The translations under genes and the position numbers were made by a program. From an uncultured Muribaculaceae bacterium (GTDB lineage Bacteria > Bacteroidota > Bacteroidia > Bacteroidales > Muribaculaceae), in assembly GCA_910588035.1 (NCBI GenBank), contig CAJUPY010000001.1:62001-126000 (forward strand): 64,000 bases of DNA, read 5' to 3'. Below the pieces are notes generated by a model. It worked only from the letters and a program-made list of their open reading frames with translations. It made no database searches and was not told the origin of the DNA. Positions 1-8,368 of this stretch are shown one piece after another. Each line of letters begins with the position of its first letter. Position 1 is the first letter of the stretch.

Positions 1-699
1 GGTCTCATATGCTTTTTTACTGTCACATGCGTAGCGCGACATCAGGTAGCCTGCAACTTCGTCATCAGTGAAACGTTTCATCTGAATGCGCTGACATCTG
101 GAGTATATCGTAGGCAATATCGCCCCCGGATCGTCTGAGGTCATGATGAAGATCGTGTCTCCAAACGGCTCTTCAATCAATTTCAACAGCTTGTTGGCAC
201 ATTGCTCATTCATTTTTTCAGGCAACCACATCAAAATAATCTTGTATTTTGAATTATGTGCCGTATATGTGAGTTTGGAGATCAGAGAATCACTCTCGGT
301 CACATACATGGTAGGTTTTGTGGTCGGGTCACCAAGGGCAGCAAGCCATTGGTCATAATCCATGAACAAGTCTTTGTTCAGAAAATCACGCCACTCTTCG
401 ATATAGTCGTCAGAAATTGGCGGTGTCGAAGAATTTTTCTTTTTTATGACTGGGAAACTGAAATGAGTGTCAATGTGGTTGAATGTCTGATGTTGAATGC
501 ATGAGGGACACTTTCCACAACTGTCTCCGTTTTGCTTGTCTGTGCAATGTATGTATTGGGCAAGGGCACGTGCCAGAGCAAACTTTCCGATGCCAGCACC
601 GCCTTCAAGAAGCAGGGCATGGGGCATTCTTCCGATATCAACAAGCGTAGTGAGCCTTTTCTTTACAGAATCGTGGGCTGGTATGTCTGAGAATTTCAT
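1..699 (-). CDS. holB: DNA polymerase III delta-prime subunit-like protein (partial, 3' end outside window)
   Basis: The first 233 codons of a clamp-loader subunit are present; the gene runs off the left edge. I read it by translating the minus strand from the ATG at 699-697. It has a P-loop-like GGAGIGKF near residue 33, in which the usual Thr/Ser after Lys is replaced by Phe, a zinc-binding CGKCPSC near residue 61, the helix LLKLIEEP and the sensor-type SRCQ. Delta-prime normally does not hydrolyse ATP, so the degenerate P-loop fits. Only 3 bp separate it from the metF stop, so it is probably co-transcribed with metF. A DnaX-like identity is less likely because the P-loop is degenerate. Confidence 0.85.
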   Translation of the reverse strand, partial: MKFSDIPAHDSVKKRLTTLVDIGRMPHALLLEGGAGIGKFALARALAQYIHCTDKQNGDSCGKCPSCIQHQTFNHIDTHFSFPVIKKKNSSTPPISDDYIEEWRDFLNKDLFMDYDQWLAALGDPTTKPTMYVTESDSLISKLTYTAHNSKYKIILMWLPEKMNEQCANKLLKLIEEPFGDTIFIMTSDDPGAILPTIYSRCQRIQMKRFTDDEVAGYLMSRYACDSKKAYET

Positions 700-702
700 T
701 TG

Positions 703-1659
703 TCAGTAGAGTTTTGCTACTACGTTCCTGACCGATTGGGTCGCGTTGTGGGAGTAGAAATGTATTGACGGCACATTGTTCTCAAGCAGTTGCTTCGATT
801 GCGCTATACACCATTCGACTCCGACTGATTTCGCATCATCGTCGGTCTTGCATTTGAATAGCTCAGTTGCCAGCTCAAGAGGGATGTCAACCTTGAACAC
901 CTTGGGCAAAAGAGTGAGCTGATTGAGATTGATTATAGGCTTGATGCCAGGAATTATAGGCACGTCAATTCCGATTTCGCGGGCTTGCCTGACAAAATCA
1001 AAATATTTGTTGTTGTCGAAAAACATCTGCGTGACGACGTAATCGGCACCGGAATCGACCTTAGCCTTGAGCCACATCAGATCAAGTTGCATGTTTGGCG
1101 ACTCTTCATGTTTCTCCGGATAACCGGCCACGCCATATGAAAACGGTTCACCGGTGACTATATCCATTGCTGTTCCGTCAATAAACAATCCTTTGTTGAA
1201 TGCGTTTACCTGAAGTTGCAGTTCACTCGCGTGGGCATGGCCATCGGGATTGGCAATGAACCGCGGATCATGTTTCGCTTTATCGCCCCTGAGCAGAAGC
1301 AAGTTGTTTATTCCCAGAAAATTCAGGTCAATTAACGCGTACTCAGTCTCGGTTTTTGAATATCCCGAGCAAATTATGTGGGGAACAGCCGGAATGTGAT
1401 AACGGTGTTGAATGGCTGCCGCCACGGCCACGGTGCCCGGACGGGAACGCTCGGTGACTTTCCGATAGAGACCATCGGAAGTCGATTTGTAGAGCATCTC
1501 GCTACGGTGAGTCGTTATGTTGATATATGCCGGATCATACTCTACCAGACTGTCTACATTATTGAACAACCGATCGATGCCTTTGCCCTTGAGCGGAGGT
1601 AAGACTTCAAATGAAAATGATTTGCCCTTTCGGGCTGCAATGATTTCTGGAATAGTCAT
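703..1659 (-). CDS. metF: Methylenetetrahydrofolate reductase
   Basis: Reduces 5,10-methylene-THF to 5-methyl-THF with a flavin, supplying the methyl group for methionine synthesis. The 318-residue protein starts MTIPEIIAARKG and shows the family features FSFEVLPP near the N terminus, NITTHRSE, LLLLRGDKA, a middle segment ending YVVTQMFFD and PIIPGIKPI. An upstream in-frame ATG at 1740 would add 27 residues (starting MRLARHSRPG) that do not belong to the known fold, so I prefer 1659. The gene lies just upstream of the delta-prime gene on the same strand and has a plausible promoter at 1778-1808. Confidence 0.93.
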   Translation of the reverse strand: MTIPEIIAARKGKSFSFEVLPPLKGKGIDRLFNNVDSLVEYDPAYINITTHRSEMLYKSTSDGLYRKVTERSRPGTVAVAAAIQHRYHIPAVPHIICSGYSKTETEYALIDLNFLGINNLLLLRGDKAKHDPRFIANPDGHAHASELQLQVNAFNKGLFIDGTAMDIVTGEPFSYGVAGYPEKHEESPNMQLDLMWLKAKVDSGADYVVTQMFFDNNKYFDFVRQAREIGIDVPIIPGIKPIINLNQLTLLPKVFKVDIPLELATELFKCKTDDDAKSVGVEWCIAQSKQLLENNVPSIHFYSHNATQSVRNVVAKLY

Positions 1660-1777
1660 TTTTAACGTATTGGAGCTTTTTGCGAGCTTTTGAATTAAAA
1701 AGTTGGAGTGTCCCGGTCTTGAATGTCGGGCAAGTCTCATGAAAGGCAGCTGTTGTCAGCAGCGTTCAAACTGCATA

Positions 1778-1808
1778 CAAAGATATGAATCTTATGATGA
1801 ATCTGCAA
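1778..1808 (-). promoter_or_regulatory. Predicted metF-holB promoter
   Basis: On the minus strand TATCTTTG (1785-1778) matches the Bacteroidetes -7 consensus TAnnTTTG, with TTGC 19 bp upstream (1808-1805) as the -33 element. It predicts a leader of roughly 110 nt before the preferred metF start. Confidence 0.5.
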
Positions 1809-1870
1809 GAAGTTTTGTTTTTTGTAGAACAAAATCGGCGAGGATCGTCTGATAGATAAATAAAATTTAG

Positions 1871-1878
1871 TAAATTTG
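1871..1878 (+). promoter_or_regulatory. Predicted parE -7 promoter element
   Basis: TAAATTTG matches TAnnTTTG; no good -33 element is seen. It overlaps the upstream in-frame TTG at 1876, which argues for the ATG at 1897 as the parE start. Confidence 0.4.
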
Positions 1879-1896
1879 CGAAATAAAACTTCAAAA

Positions 1897-3831
1897 ATGA
1901 CAGAAGACCTCGAATCTACACTTGACACTCCCGACGATATTCAATATGGCGAAGATGCGATACGCACGCTTGACTGGAAAGAACATATCAGGCGTCGCCC
2001 CGGCATGTATATCGGCAAACTTGGCGACGGAACCAACAGCGATGACGGCATCTATGTGTTGCTGAAAGAAGTGCTTGACAACTCTATTGATGAATACATG
2101 ATGGGGTTCGGACGGCAGATTGTCGTTGACGTGACTGAAACGACGGTTACGGTAAGGGATTTCGGCCGCGGCATTCCATTAGGCAAAGTGGTTGAAGTCG
2201 CAGCAAAGATGAATACCGGAGGTAAATATGATTCAAAAGCATTCAAAAAATCGGTAGGTCTTAACGGTGTCGGCCTGAAAGCGGCCAACGCGTTGTCAGA
2301 GTGTTTCATTATCTCGTCATTCAGAGACGGGCAGATGAAACGTGCGGTTTTTGTAAAGGGTGAAGTCACTGAAGAGACACCGGTGACGGAGTGCGATGAG
2401 CCGAACGGCACATTCGTTCAGTTCACCCCCGACAATTCGATTTTTGTCGATTACCGCTATCGTGAAGATCTGATTCTGCCGTTGCTCAAGAATTACACCG
2501 TTCTCAACACCGGGCTTACGATTGTCTTCAATGGAAAGAAATTTGTTTCCAGAAACGGTTTGCTCGATCTGTTGAAAGAGAATATGACGAACGACCCGCT
2601 TTACGCGCCAATCTATCTCAAAGGAGAGGATATCGAGATCGCATTCACCCACACAAGTCAGTATGGAGAGGAATATTATTCGTTTGTCAATGGCCAGCAC
2701 ACCACACAGGGCGGTACACATCTGACCGCATTCAAGGATGCATTCGGGCGCACGTTGAAAGATTATTATGGCAAATCATTTGAATACATCGACACTCGAA
2801 ACGGAATCGTCGCTGCCATTGCGATAAAGGTCGAGGAGCCGGTTTTCGAATCCCAGACAAAGACAAGACTCGGATCGCGCGACATAGGACCCGACGGTCC
2901 GACGGTGGCGAAATTCATAGGCGATTTTGTCAAGCGCGAACTTGACAACTATCTGCATAAAAATCTCGACATAGCGAATGCTATATTGAAGAAAATTCAG
3001 GAGAACGAGCGTGACCGCAAGTCAATGGCCGGTGTGACAAAGCAGGCGCGGGAGAAAGCAAAGAAACTTGCCATCAACAATCGCAAGCTTCTTGACTGCC
3101 GCGTTCACCTAAGTGACACCAAGGGCGACTCTGAGAAACGCATGGCCTCCTCCATTTTCATAACAGAGGGCGACTCGGCTGCAGGTTCGATCACAAAAAT
3201 CAGGAATGTGGAGACCCAGGCTGTTTTTTCGTTACGAGGCAAACCTCTGAACACTTATGGCATGCCTCTGGGTGAGGTTTATAAGAATGACGAGTTTGCA
3301 TTGTTGCGTGCCGCGCTCAACATCGAAGATTCAATCGATGATCTACGATATAACAATGTGATCATAGCGACCGATGCCGATGTCGATGGCATGCACATAA
3401 GGCTTTTGTTGCTGACTTATTTCTTGCAATTCTGTCCGGAACTTGTCAAAATGGGACATGTGTATGTTCTCCAGACTCCTCTTTTCAGAGTCAGGAATAA
3501 AAAAACATCGAAACGTCAGGGCGGTGCGAGAAACAAGAGTAAAGGTATTCCCGAAGATACATATTACTGTTACAGCGATGAAGAGCGCGTGGCGGCCATC
3601 AACAAACTTGGAACAAACGCAGAGATAACCCGATTTAAAGGTCTTGGCGAAATATCTCCCGAGGAGTTCCGCGATTTCATCGGTCCTGACATGAGGGTTG
3701 ACAAAGTCACTCTGAGGAGAGATGACGGTGTGGCACGTCTGCTCGAATTTTATATGGGTAAAAATACATCGGAGCGTCAGAACTTTATCATTGAGAATCT
3801 CGTTATAGAAGACGATTCACAAATCTCTTGA
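1897..3831 (+). CDS. parE: DNA topoisomerase IV subunit B
   Basis: ATPase subunit of the type IIA topoisomerase that decatenates sister chromosomes. The 644-residue product has the GHKL ATPase domain (KEVLDNSIDE, GRGIPLG, GLNGVGLKAANALS), a transducer domain and a TOPRIM domain with EGDSAAGS and DADVDGMHIRLLL, ending with RFKGLGEISPEEF. The EGDSAAGSITK form and the neighbours point to ParE rather than GyrB. Near residue 550 there is a short basic insertion (KTSKRQGGARNKSKG) between the TOPRIM core and the YCYSDEE segment. Its stop overlaps the region of the coaD start, so the two are tightly coupled. ATG 1897 is preferred over TTG 1876, which lies in the promoter. Confidence 0.93.
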   Translation: MTEDLESTLDTPDDIQYGEDAIRTLDWKEHIRRRPGMYIGKLGDGTNSDDGIYVLLKEVLDNSIDEYMMGFGRQIVVDVTETTVTVRDFGRGIPLGKVVEVAAKMNTGGKYDSKAFKKSVGLNGVGLKAANALSECFIISSFRDGQMKRAVFVKGEVTEETPVTECDEPNGTFVQFTPDNSIFVDYRYREDLILPLLKNYTVLNTGLTIVFNGKKFVSRNGLLDLLKENMTNDPLYAPIYLKGEDIEIAFTHTSQYGEEYYSFVNGQHTTQGGTHLTAFKDAFGRTLKDYYGKSFEYIDTRNGIVAAIAIKVEEPVFESQTKTRLGSRDIGPDGPTVAKFIGDFVKRELDNYLHKNLDIANAILKKIQENERDRKSMAGVTKQAREKAKKLAINNRKLLDCRVHLSDTKGDSEKRMASSIFITEGDSAAGSITKIRNVETQAVFSLRGKPLNTYGMPLGEVYKNDEFALLRAALNIEDSIDDLRYNNVIIATDADVDGMHIRLLLLTYFLQFCPELVKMGHVYVLQTPLFRVRNKKTSKRQGGARNKSKGIPEDTYYCYSDEERVAAINKLGTNAEITRFKGLGEISPEEFRDFIGPDMRVDKVTLRRDDGVARLLEFYMGKNTSERQNFIIENLVIEDDSQIS

Positions 3832-3833
3832 AA

Positions 3834-4295
3834 ATGGACAGACAACGCATCGCATTATTTCCGGGGAGCTTCGATCCGTTCACTCTCGGGCATCTCTCGG
3901 TAGTGGAGCGCGGCTCCAGGCTGTTTGACAGGATTATTGTAGCGGTGGGGGTCAACAGTGTGAAAATTCCGACACAGGATGTTGACGACCGCATCAGCTC
4001 AATCAAGGAAGTCGTGTCAAGGTTCAGTAATGTCGAAGTGGCCGCATATGACGGATTGACCGTTGAAGCCTGCCGCAAATATGGGGCTGAGTTTATTTTG
4101 CGTGGAGTAAGAACCATTTCTGATTATGAGTATGAGCGTAACATGGCTGATGTCAACCGCGATCTCGCCGGGATTGAGACAGTTTTGCTATACTCTCTTC
4201 CCGAACATTCGTCGGTCAGCTCTTCAATGGTGAGAGAGTTGCGACGCTATGGCGTTGATGTATCGAAATATTTACCTGATTTGCAGAACAGATAA
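3834..4295 (+). CDS. coaD: Phosphopantetheine adenylyltransferase
   Basis: Transfers AMP from ATP to 4'-phosphopantetheine, the penultimate step of coenzyme A synthesis. The 153-residue protein carries the nucleotidyltransferase signature GSFDPFTLGH at residues 10-19 and the C-terminal SSSMVREL that contacts ATP, and has the usual length for the family. The ATG at 3834 is 2 nt past the parE stop; a TTG at 3828 would overlap it and add two residues. It sits in the parE-coaD-S41 peptidase cluster common in Bacteroidales. Confidence 0.95.
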   Translation: MDRQRIALFPGSFDPFTLGHLSVVERGSRLFDRIIVAVGVNSVKIPTQDVDDRISSIKEVVSRFSNVEVAAYDGLTVEACRKYGAEFILRGVRTISDYEYERNMADVNRDLAGIETVLLYSLPEHSSVSSSMVRELRRYGVDVSKYLPDLQNR

Positions 4296-4310
4296 GATTT
4301 TATATATTTG

Positions 4311-5912
4311 ATGAAAAAAATTGTATTTTCAGCGGCTTTGGCAATCATGTCAATGCCTTTCATGTCAGGACAAAACTTTGATCCGGCAAAGAAGCTGATC
4401 ATGGCCGAGCGTCTGATCAATTCATATTATGTCGATTCAATACCGGAATCAAATATGGTCGAAAAGGCGATTGTCGCGATGCTCAAGACTCTCGATCCAC
4501 ACTCGTTGTATTCGGATGCGGCGGAGACCAAGGAGCTCACGACTCCGCTTCAAGGTAATTTCAGCGGCATCGGCATACAGTTCAATATGCTTAACGACAC
4601 ACTCTATGTGATTCAGACAATTGCCGGAGGTCCATCTGAAAAAGTGGGACTCAGAGCAGGTGACCGCATACTTTCGGCCAATGACTCGATTATCTCAGGT
4701 GTCAAACGTCAGAATTCGTCGGTTATGGGCATTTTGCGTGGTCCAAAAGGCACTCCGGTCAATGTGAGAGTGCTCAGACGTGGAGAGGCAGAACCGATAG
4801 ATTTCAGAATAATACGAGATGATATTCCGATGGAAAGTGTCGATGTCGCCTATATGGCTGATCCAACGACCGGATATATCAAGGTAACGCGATTTGCGGA
4901 GACTACACCCGAGGAGTTCAGAAGAGCCCTCGAGAAACTGAAGAAGCAGGGTATGTCCAATCTGATCATCGATCTTGAAGATAACGGAGGCGGATATATG
5001 GGTGCAGCCGTAGACCTCGCAAGTGAGTTTCTCAAGAAAGGAGATGTGGTTGTCTCGACCAAAGCTCCGAGAATGGGCTCGGAAGTTGATTATGACGTGA
5101 AAAAACCAGGTGTCATGCAAAACGGACGTTTGGTCGTTATGGTCAACCAGTACAGCGCCTCTGCTTCAGAGATACTCTCAGGCGCGATACAAGACAATGA
5201 CCGTGGCCTGATAGTTGGACGCAGAACATTCGGCAAAGGTTTGGTTCAGCGTCCTTTCCCATTTCCCGATGGTTCGATGATCAGACTGACGGTCGCGCGA
5301 TACTTCACTCCTTCTGGCCGCACGATACAGAAACCTTATACAAAAGGAGAGGGAGACCAATATGAGCTTGACATGCTCAACCGTTATGAATCAGGTGAGT
5401 TCATGAACGCCGACAGCATTCATTTCGCTGACTCACTGAAGACAGAGACCTTACGCAACAGACGCACGATCTATGGTGGGGGAGGCATAATGCCCGATGT
5501 TTTTGTTCCGGTCGACACGACTGGCTACAGCAGATATTACCGTGATCTTGTGGCAAAAGGCATCCTTAACCGCTACTGCATCGAATATGTCGACAACCAC
5601 AGGGAACAACTGCGGAAGACATATAAGACAGAAGAGGCTTTCATCAATCAATTTGAAGTCAGTGGACAAATGACCGACGACCTGATCAAAATGGCAACGG
5701 GAGACTCGATAAAATATGATCCCGAACAATTCAGCCGCTCGAGAGAAACGATTGAGACCATAATGAAGGGACTTATCGGCCGTGGAGTGTTTGATAATTC
5801 GACATATTCACGTGTTGTCAACAAAATCAACCCTGTATTCAGGGAAGCTCTCGGCCTCATCAATGATAAACAGCGTTACTCGTCGCTGTTGACCGGAGAA
5901 GCTGCCAAATGA
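4311..5912 (+). CDS. Exported S41 family C-terminal processing peptidase
   Basis: A 533-residue secreted serine protease of the CtpA/Prc family. It begins with a signal peptide (MKKIVFSAALAIM, ending near MSGQ), followed by a PDZ domain (GIGIQF, AGGPSEKVGLRAGDRI) and the S41 catalytic domain. The Ser/Lys dyad is visible in NQYSASASEI and RRTFGKGLVQ. The roughly 170 residues after the catalytic core (from about 360) form an extra C-terminal region seen in Bacteroidetes homologues. It follows coaD after 15 bp and probably acts in the periplasm on misfolded or tail-tagged proteins; substrates are unknown. Confidence 0.9.
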   Translation: MKKIVFSAALAIMSMPFMSGQNFDPAKKLIMAERLINSYYVDSIPESNMVEKAIVAMLKTLDPHSLYSDAAETKELTTPLQGNFSGIGIQFNMLNDTLYVIQTIAGGPSEKVGLRAGDRILSANDSIISGVKRQNSSVMGILRGPKGTPVNVRVLRRGEAEPIDFRIIRDDIPMESVDVAYMADPTTGYIKVTRFAETTPEEFRRALEKLKKQGMSNLIIDLEDNGGGYMGAAVDLASEFLKKGDVVVSTKAPRMGSEVDYDVKKPGVMQNGRLVVMVNQYSASASEILSGAIQDNDRGLIVGRRTFGKGLVQRPFPFPDGSMIRLTVARYFTPSGRTIQKPYTKGEGDQYELDMLNRYESGEFMNADSIHFADSLKTETLRNRRTIYGGGGIMPDVFVPVDTTGYSRYYRDLVAKGILNRYCIEYVDNHREQLRKTYKTEEAFINQFEVSGQMTDDLIKMATGDSIKYDPEQFSRSRETIETIMKGLIGRGVFDNSTYSRVVNKINPVFREALGLINDKQRYSSLLTGEAAK

Positions 5913-5982
5913 ATGAAAAAGTGGCAAAACGCGTGATTGCAGACTCATTATTGCTCTAATTCTAAAAAAATTAGCTTGATAA

Positions 5983-6015
5983 TTGTTCGTAATTAAAAAA
6001 AAAGTGCGATATTTG
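5983..6015 (+). promoter_or_regulatory. Possible promoter for the HU gene
   Basis: GATATTTG (6008-6015) resembles the -7 element with one mismatch, with TTG 22 bp upstream (5983-5985). Weak match, but the 193-bp gap before the HU gene must contain a start site. Confidence 0.3.
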
Positions 6016-6105
6016 CACTTGCAAAATTAAACGGCCTTGATTTGCCGTCTTATCCAATTGTCAATCACACGTTTATTGCAAACAATATAAAATATAAAAA
6101 AAGAA

Positions 6106-6378
6106 ATGACTAAAGCTGACATTGTTAACGAAATAGCCAAGACCAAGGGTCTTCCCAAAGAAATGGTCCTTCAGGCTGTTGAAGCATTCATGGAAGTAGT
6201 AAAGGATTCTCTTTCAAAAGGTGAAAATGTATATCTCCGCGGTTTCGGAAGCTTCATTCTGAAAACCCGTTCGGAGAAAACTGCTCGCAACATATCAAAA
6301 AACACAACGATCATCATCCCCGAGCATCGCATACCCGCCTTCAAACCTTCTGATGCTTTCAAGAACGAGGTTCGTTAA
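6106..6378 (+). CDS. HU family DNA-binding protein
   Basis: A 90-residue histone-like nucleoid protein of the HU/IHF family that bends DNA as a dimer. It shows the N-terminal helices (MTKADIVNEIAKTKGL), the family signature around GFGSFILKTRSEKTARN and the beta-arm ending IPAFKPSDAFK. The usual family length is matched. It precedes the 29-residue COX24-like gene and RNase E/G, an order often seen in Bacteroidales. HU and IHF subunits cannot be told apart with confidence from the sequence alone. Confidence 0.93.
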   Translation: MTKADIVNEIAKTKGLPKEMVLQAVEAFMEVVKDSLSKGENVYLRGFGSFILKTRSEKTARNISKNTTIIIPEHRIPAFKPSDAFKNEVR

Positions 6379-6435
6379 ACATTGCACCGACGAGAATAAT
6401 CATCATTAATATTAATCCTTTAATTTTCACCCAAA

Positions 6436-6525
6436 ATGCCCAGCGGAAAGAAAAGAAAAGGCCATAAGATGGCAACACACAAACGTAAGAAACGTTTAAG
6501 AAAGAATCGCCACAAGAAGAAATAA
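6436..6525 (+). CDS. 29-residue AURKAIP1/COX24 (mS38-like) ribosomal-type protein
   Basis: A very short, extremely basic protein: it starts MPSGKKRKGHKMATHKRKK and ends with a run of Arg, Asn, His and Lys. This is the pattern of the COX24/AURKAIP1 C-terminal family (PF08213) annotated in many Bacteroidetes. The mitochondrial member, mS38, is a small-subunit ribosomal protein, so a ribosomal role is inferred. It lies between the HU gene (57 bp upstream) and RNase E/G. It is easily missed because of its size, but the reading frame is clean and the composition unmistakable. Confidence 0.85.
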   Translation: MPSGKKRKGHKMATHKRKKRLRKNRHKKK

Positions 6526-6553
6526 TCTTCAATAAACGGCCAATGACGCTATA

Positions 6554-6618
6554 CAAGAACAAACTTTCATACGGGGAAGTGAATGTTTCGACTCTCTGCC
6601 GTTGAAGTTTGTTCTTTG
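6554..6618 (+). promoter_or_regulatory. Long bulged hairpin between the COX24-like gene and RNase E/G
   Basis: AAGAACAAACTT (6555-6566) pairs with AAGTTTGTTCTT (6605-6616), extended after a bulge by CA/TG and ACGG/CCGT, enclosing a 24-nt loop. There is no U-tract directly after it, so it is not a clear terminator; it may be a processing or autoregulatory site in the RNase leader. Confidence 0.6.
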
Positions 6619-6663
6619 CGTTTATCAATCAACCCTATTGTTTAATCAATTGATCTAAGCCCG

Positions 6664-8286
6664 ATGAGAAGCGAACTTATAGTAGACGTACAATCATCGG
6701 AAGTGTCAATAGCACTTCTTGAAGATTCACGGCTCGTCTCGTTGCAGAAAGAGTCGCGTAATCTTGCCTATGCGGTGGGAGACATATATCTGGCAAAAGT
6801 GAAAAAGCTGATGCCCGGTCTCAACGCCGCGTTCATCAACGTCGGATATGAGAAAGACGCATTTCTCCACTACTTAGATCTTGGCTCACGATTTTCGACA
6901 TACTCCAAATTCATCAAGGAGTTGCTCGAAGACAAAAAAAAGATTCCCCAGCTCTCGAAAATCAAACTTCTGCCTGATATAGACAAACACGGCACTGTAT
7001 CAGACCAATTGACGGCGGGTCAGGAACTACTGGTTCAGATTGTAAAAGAACCTATTTCGTCTAAAGGTCCGAGGCTGACAACAGAAATTACATTTACCGG
7101 CCGATATCTGGTGCTGATTCCATTCAGCGATAAAATCTCGATCTCACAGAAGATCAAGACATCGGAAGAAAAAGTGCGTCTACGTCAGCTGATCGAGTCT
7201 ATCAAACCAAAAAACTTCGGTGTGATCGTAAGAACATCAGCCGAGGGTAAAAAAGTTGCCGAGCTCAACCATGAGTTGAAAACGCTTGTCGAATGTTGGG
7301 AATCTACAATTGCAAAAGCGCAGAAAGCAGAAGTACCGTCACTCATTTTTGAGGAAGAAAGCCGCATTGTCGGCGTGTTACGCGACATTTTCAGTCCTAC
7401 ATTTGAAGAGATTCAAGTCAATGATTCTGAAATCAAGGAACAGATTGTCAAATATGTCTCGCTGATAGCCCCTGAACGAAAAAATATCGTAAAACTCTAC
7501 ACCGACGATCAGCCGATTTTTGATCATTTCAACATAACGAAACAAATCAAATCATCGTTTGGAAAGACCGTGTCGTTCAGATCTGGGGCGTATATAATCA
7601 TTGAGCACACCGAAGCATTGCATGTCATCGACGTCAACTCGGGCAACAGGGCAAAAGCGACGAATGATCAGGAAAGCAATGCCCTCGAGGTAAATCTCAG
7701 AGCTGCAGATGAAATAGCCCGCCAACTGAGATTACGAGATATGGGAGGTATCATTGTGATTGACTTCATCGACATGAATAAGGCGGAACACCGCCAGAAG
7801 CTCTATGAGCACATGCGCGAGATCATGGCCAATGACAGGGCACGTCACAACATTTTGCCACTAAGCAAATTCGGACTGATGCAGATAACCCGACAGAGGG
7901 TAAGACCTGCACTTGACATAATCACAACAGAGGCATGTCCGTCTTGTTTCGGAAAGGGCGAAGTTCAGCCGTCGCTGTTATTCACCGACACCCTGAAAGA
8001 AAAAATCGAATATCTGGTGAAAGATCTTGCGATGGAAGATTTCATCATCTATGTCCACCCCTATGTCGATGCGTTTCTCAAAAAGGGGTTGATCTCACTT
8101 GCCACAAAATGGCGTTTCGCGCTTGGAGGCAAGTTCAAGATTCTTCCCGATCAATCATTGGCATATCTCCAATATCGCGTAGTTGACAAAGACCGTAACG
8201 AAGTTGACATCAAGGAGGAGAAAGACCTCGAGACTTCAGCGACCAAATCAAAATCAAAAGCCAAGACCCGTGGAAATGATGCCTAA
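6664..8286 (+). CDS. rng: Ribonuclease E/G family endoribonuclease
   Basis: A 540-residue single-strand-specific endoribonuclease involved in rRNA maturation and mRNA decay. It contains an S1 RNA-binding insert near the N terminus (AVGDIYLAKVKKLMPGLNAAFINVG), the catalytic acidic residues in HVIDVNSGNR and IIVIDFIDM, and the zinc-link CPSC near residue 424 that holds the dimer. It ends soon after the core, lacking the long degradosome scaffold of E. coli RNase E, so it resembles RNase G. A long hairpin precedes it and a terminator follows. Confidence 0.93.
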   Translation: MRSELIVDVQSSEVSIALLEDSRLVSLQKESRNLAYAVGDIYLAKVKKLMPGLNAAFINVGYEKDAFLHYLDLGSRFSTYSKFIKELLEDKKKIPQLSKIKLLPDIDKHGTVSDQLTAGQELLVQIVKEPISSKGPRLTTEITFTGRYLVLIPFSDKISISQKIKTSEEKVRLRQLIESIKPKNFGVIVRTSAEGKKVAELNHELKTLVECWESTIAKAQKAEVPSLIFEEESRIVGVLRDIFSPTFEEIQVNDSEIKEQIVKYVSLIAPERKNIVKLYTDDQPIFDHFNITKQIKSSFGKTVSFRSGAYIIIEHTEALHVIDVNSGNRAKATNDQESNALEVNLRAADEIARQLRLRDMGGIIVIDFIDMNKAEHRQKLYEHMREIMANDRARHNILPLSKFGLMQITRQRVRPALDIITTEACPSCFGKGEVQPSLLFTDTLKEKIEYLVKDLAMEDFIIYVHPYVDAFLKKGLISLATKWRFALGGKFKILPDQSLAYLQYRVVDKDRNEVDIKEEKDLETSATKSKSKAKTRGNDA

Positions 8287-8311
8287 TTTTTCATCAATCC
8301 GCTAAAATAAA

Positions 8312-8348
8312 CGGCTTCCGTCATGTTTGTGATGGAAGCCGCTTTTTT
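8312..8348 (+). terminator. Intrinsic terminator after RNase E/G (possibly bidirectional)
   Basis: A 12-bp stem (8312-8323 with 8330-8341, one G-T pair), loop of 6 nt, then CTTTTTT. On the minus strand the same stem is followed by TTATTTTA, so it may also end the DUF4831 transcript. Confidence 0.85.
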
Positions 8349-8368
8349 ATGACCAGGTTTTGTCGCTT

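Noticed and set aside
1660..1740. N-terminal extension of MetF from ATG 1740
   Set aside because: The 27 added residues do not match the MetF fold; kept only as a leader finding.
1660..1777. SAM or folate riboswitch in the metF leader
   Set aside because: I could not match the conserved core of any known SAM or THF riboswitch; only a small hairpin is visible.
4303..4310. TATATTTG just before the S41 peptidase start
   Set aside because: Fits the -7 consensus but touches the ATG, leaving no leader; the gene is more likely transcribed from the parE promoter.
5910..5960. 17-codon frame at the end of the S41 peptidase gene
   Set aside because: Begins inside the S41 gene, short and without any supporting feature.
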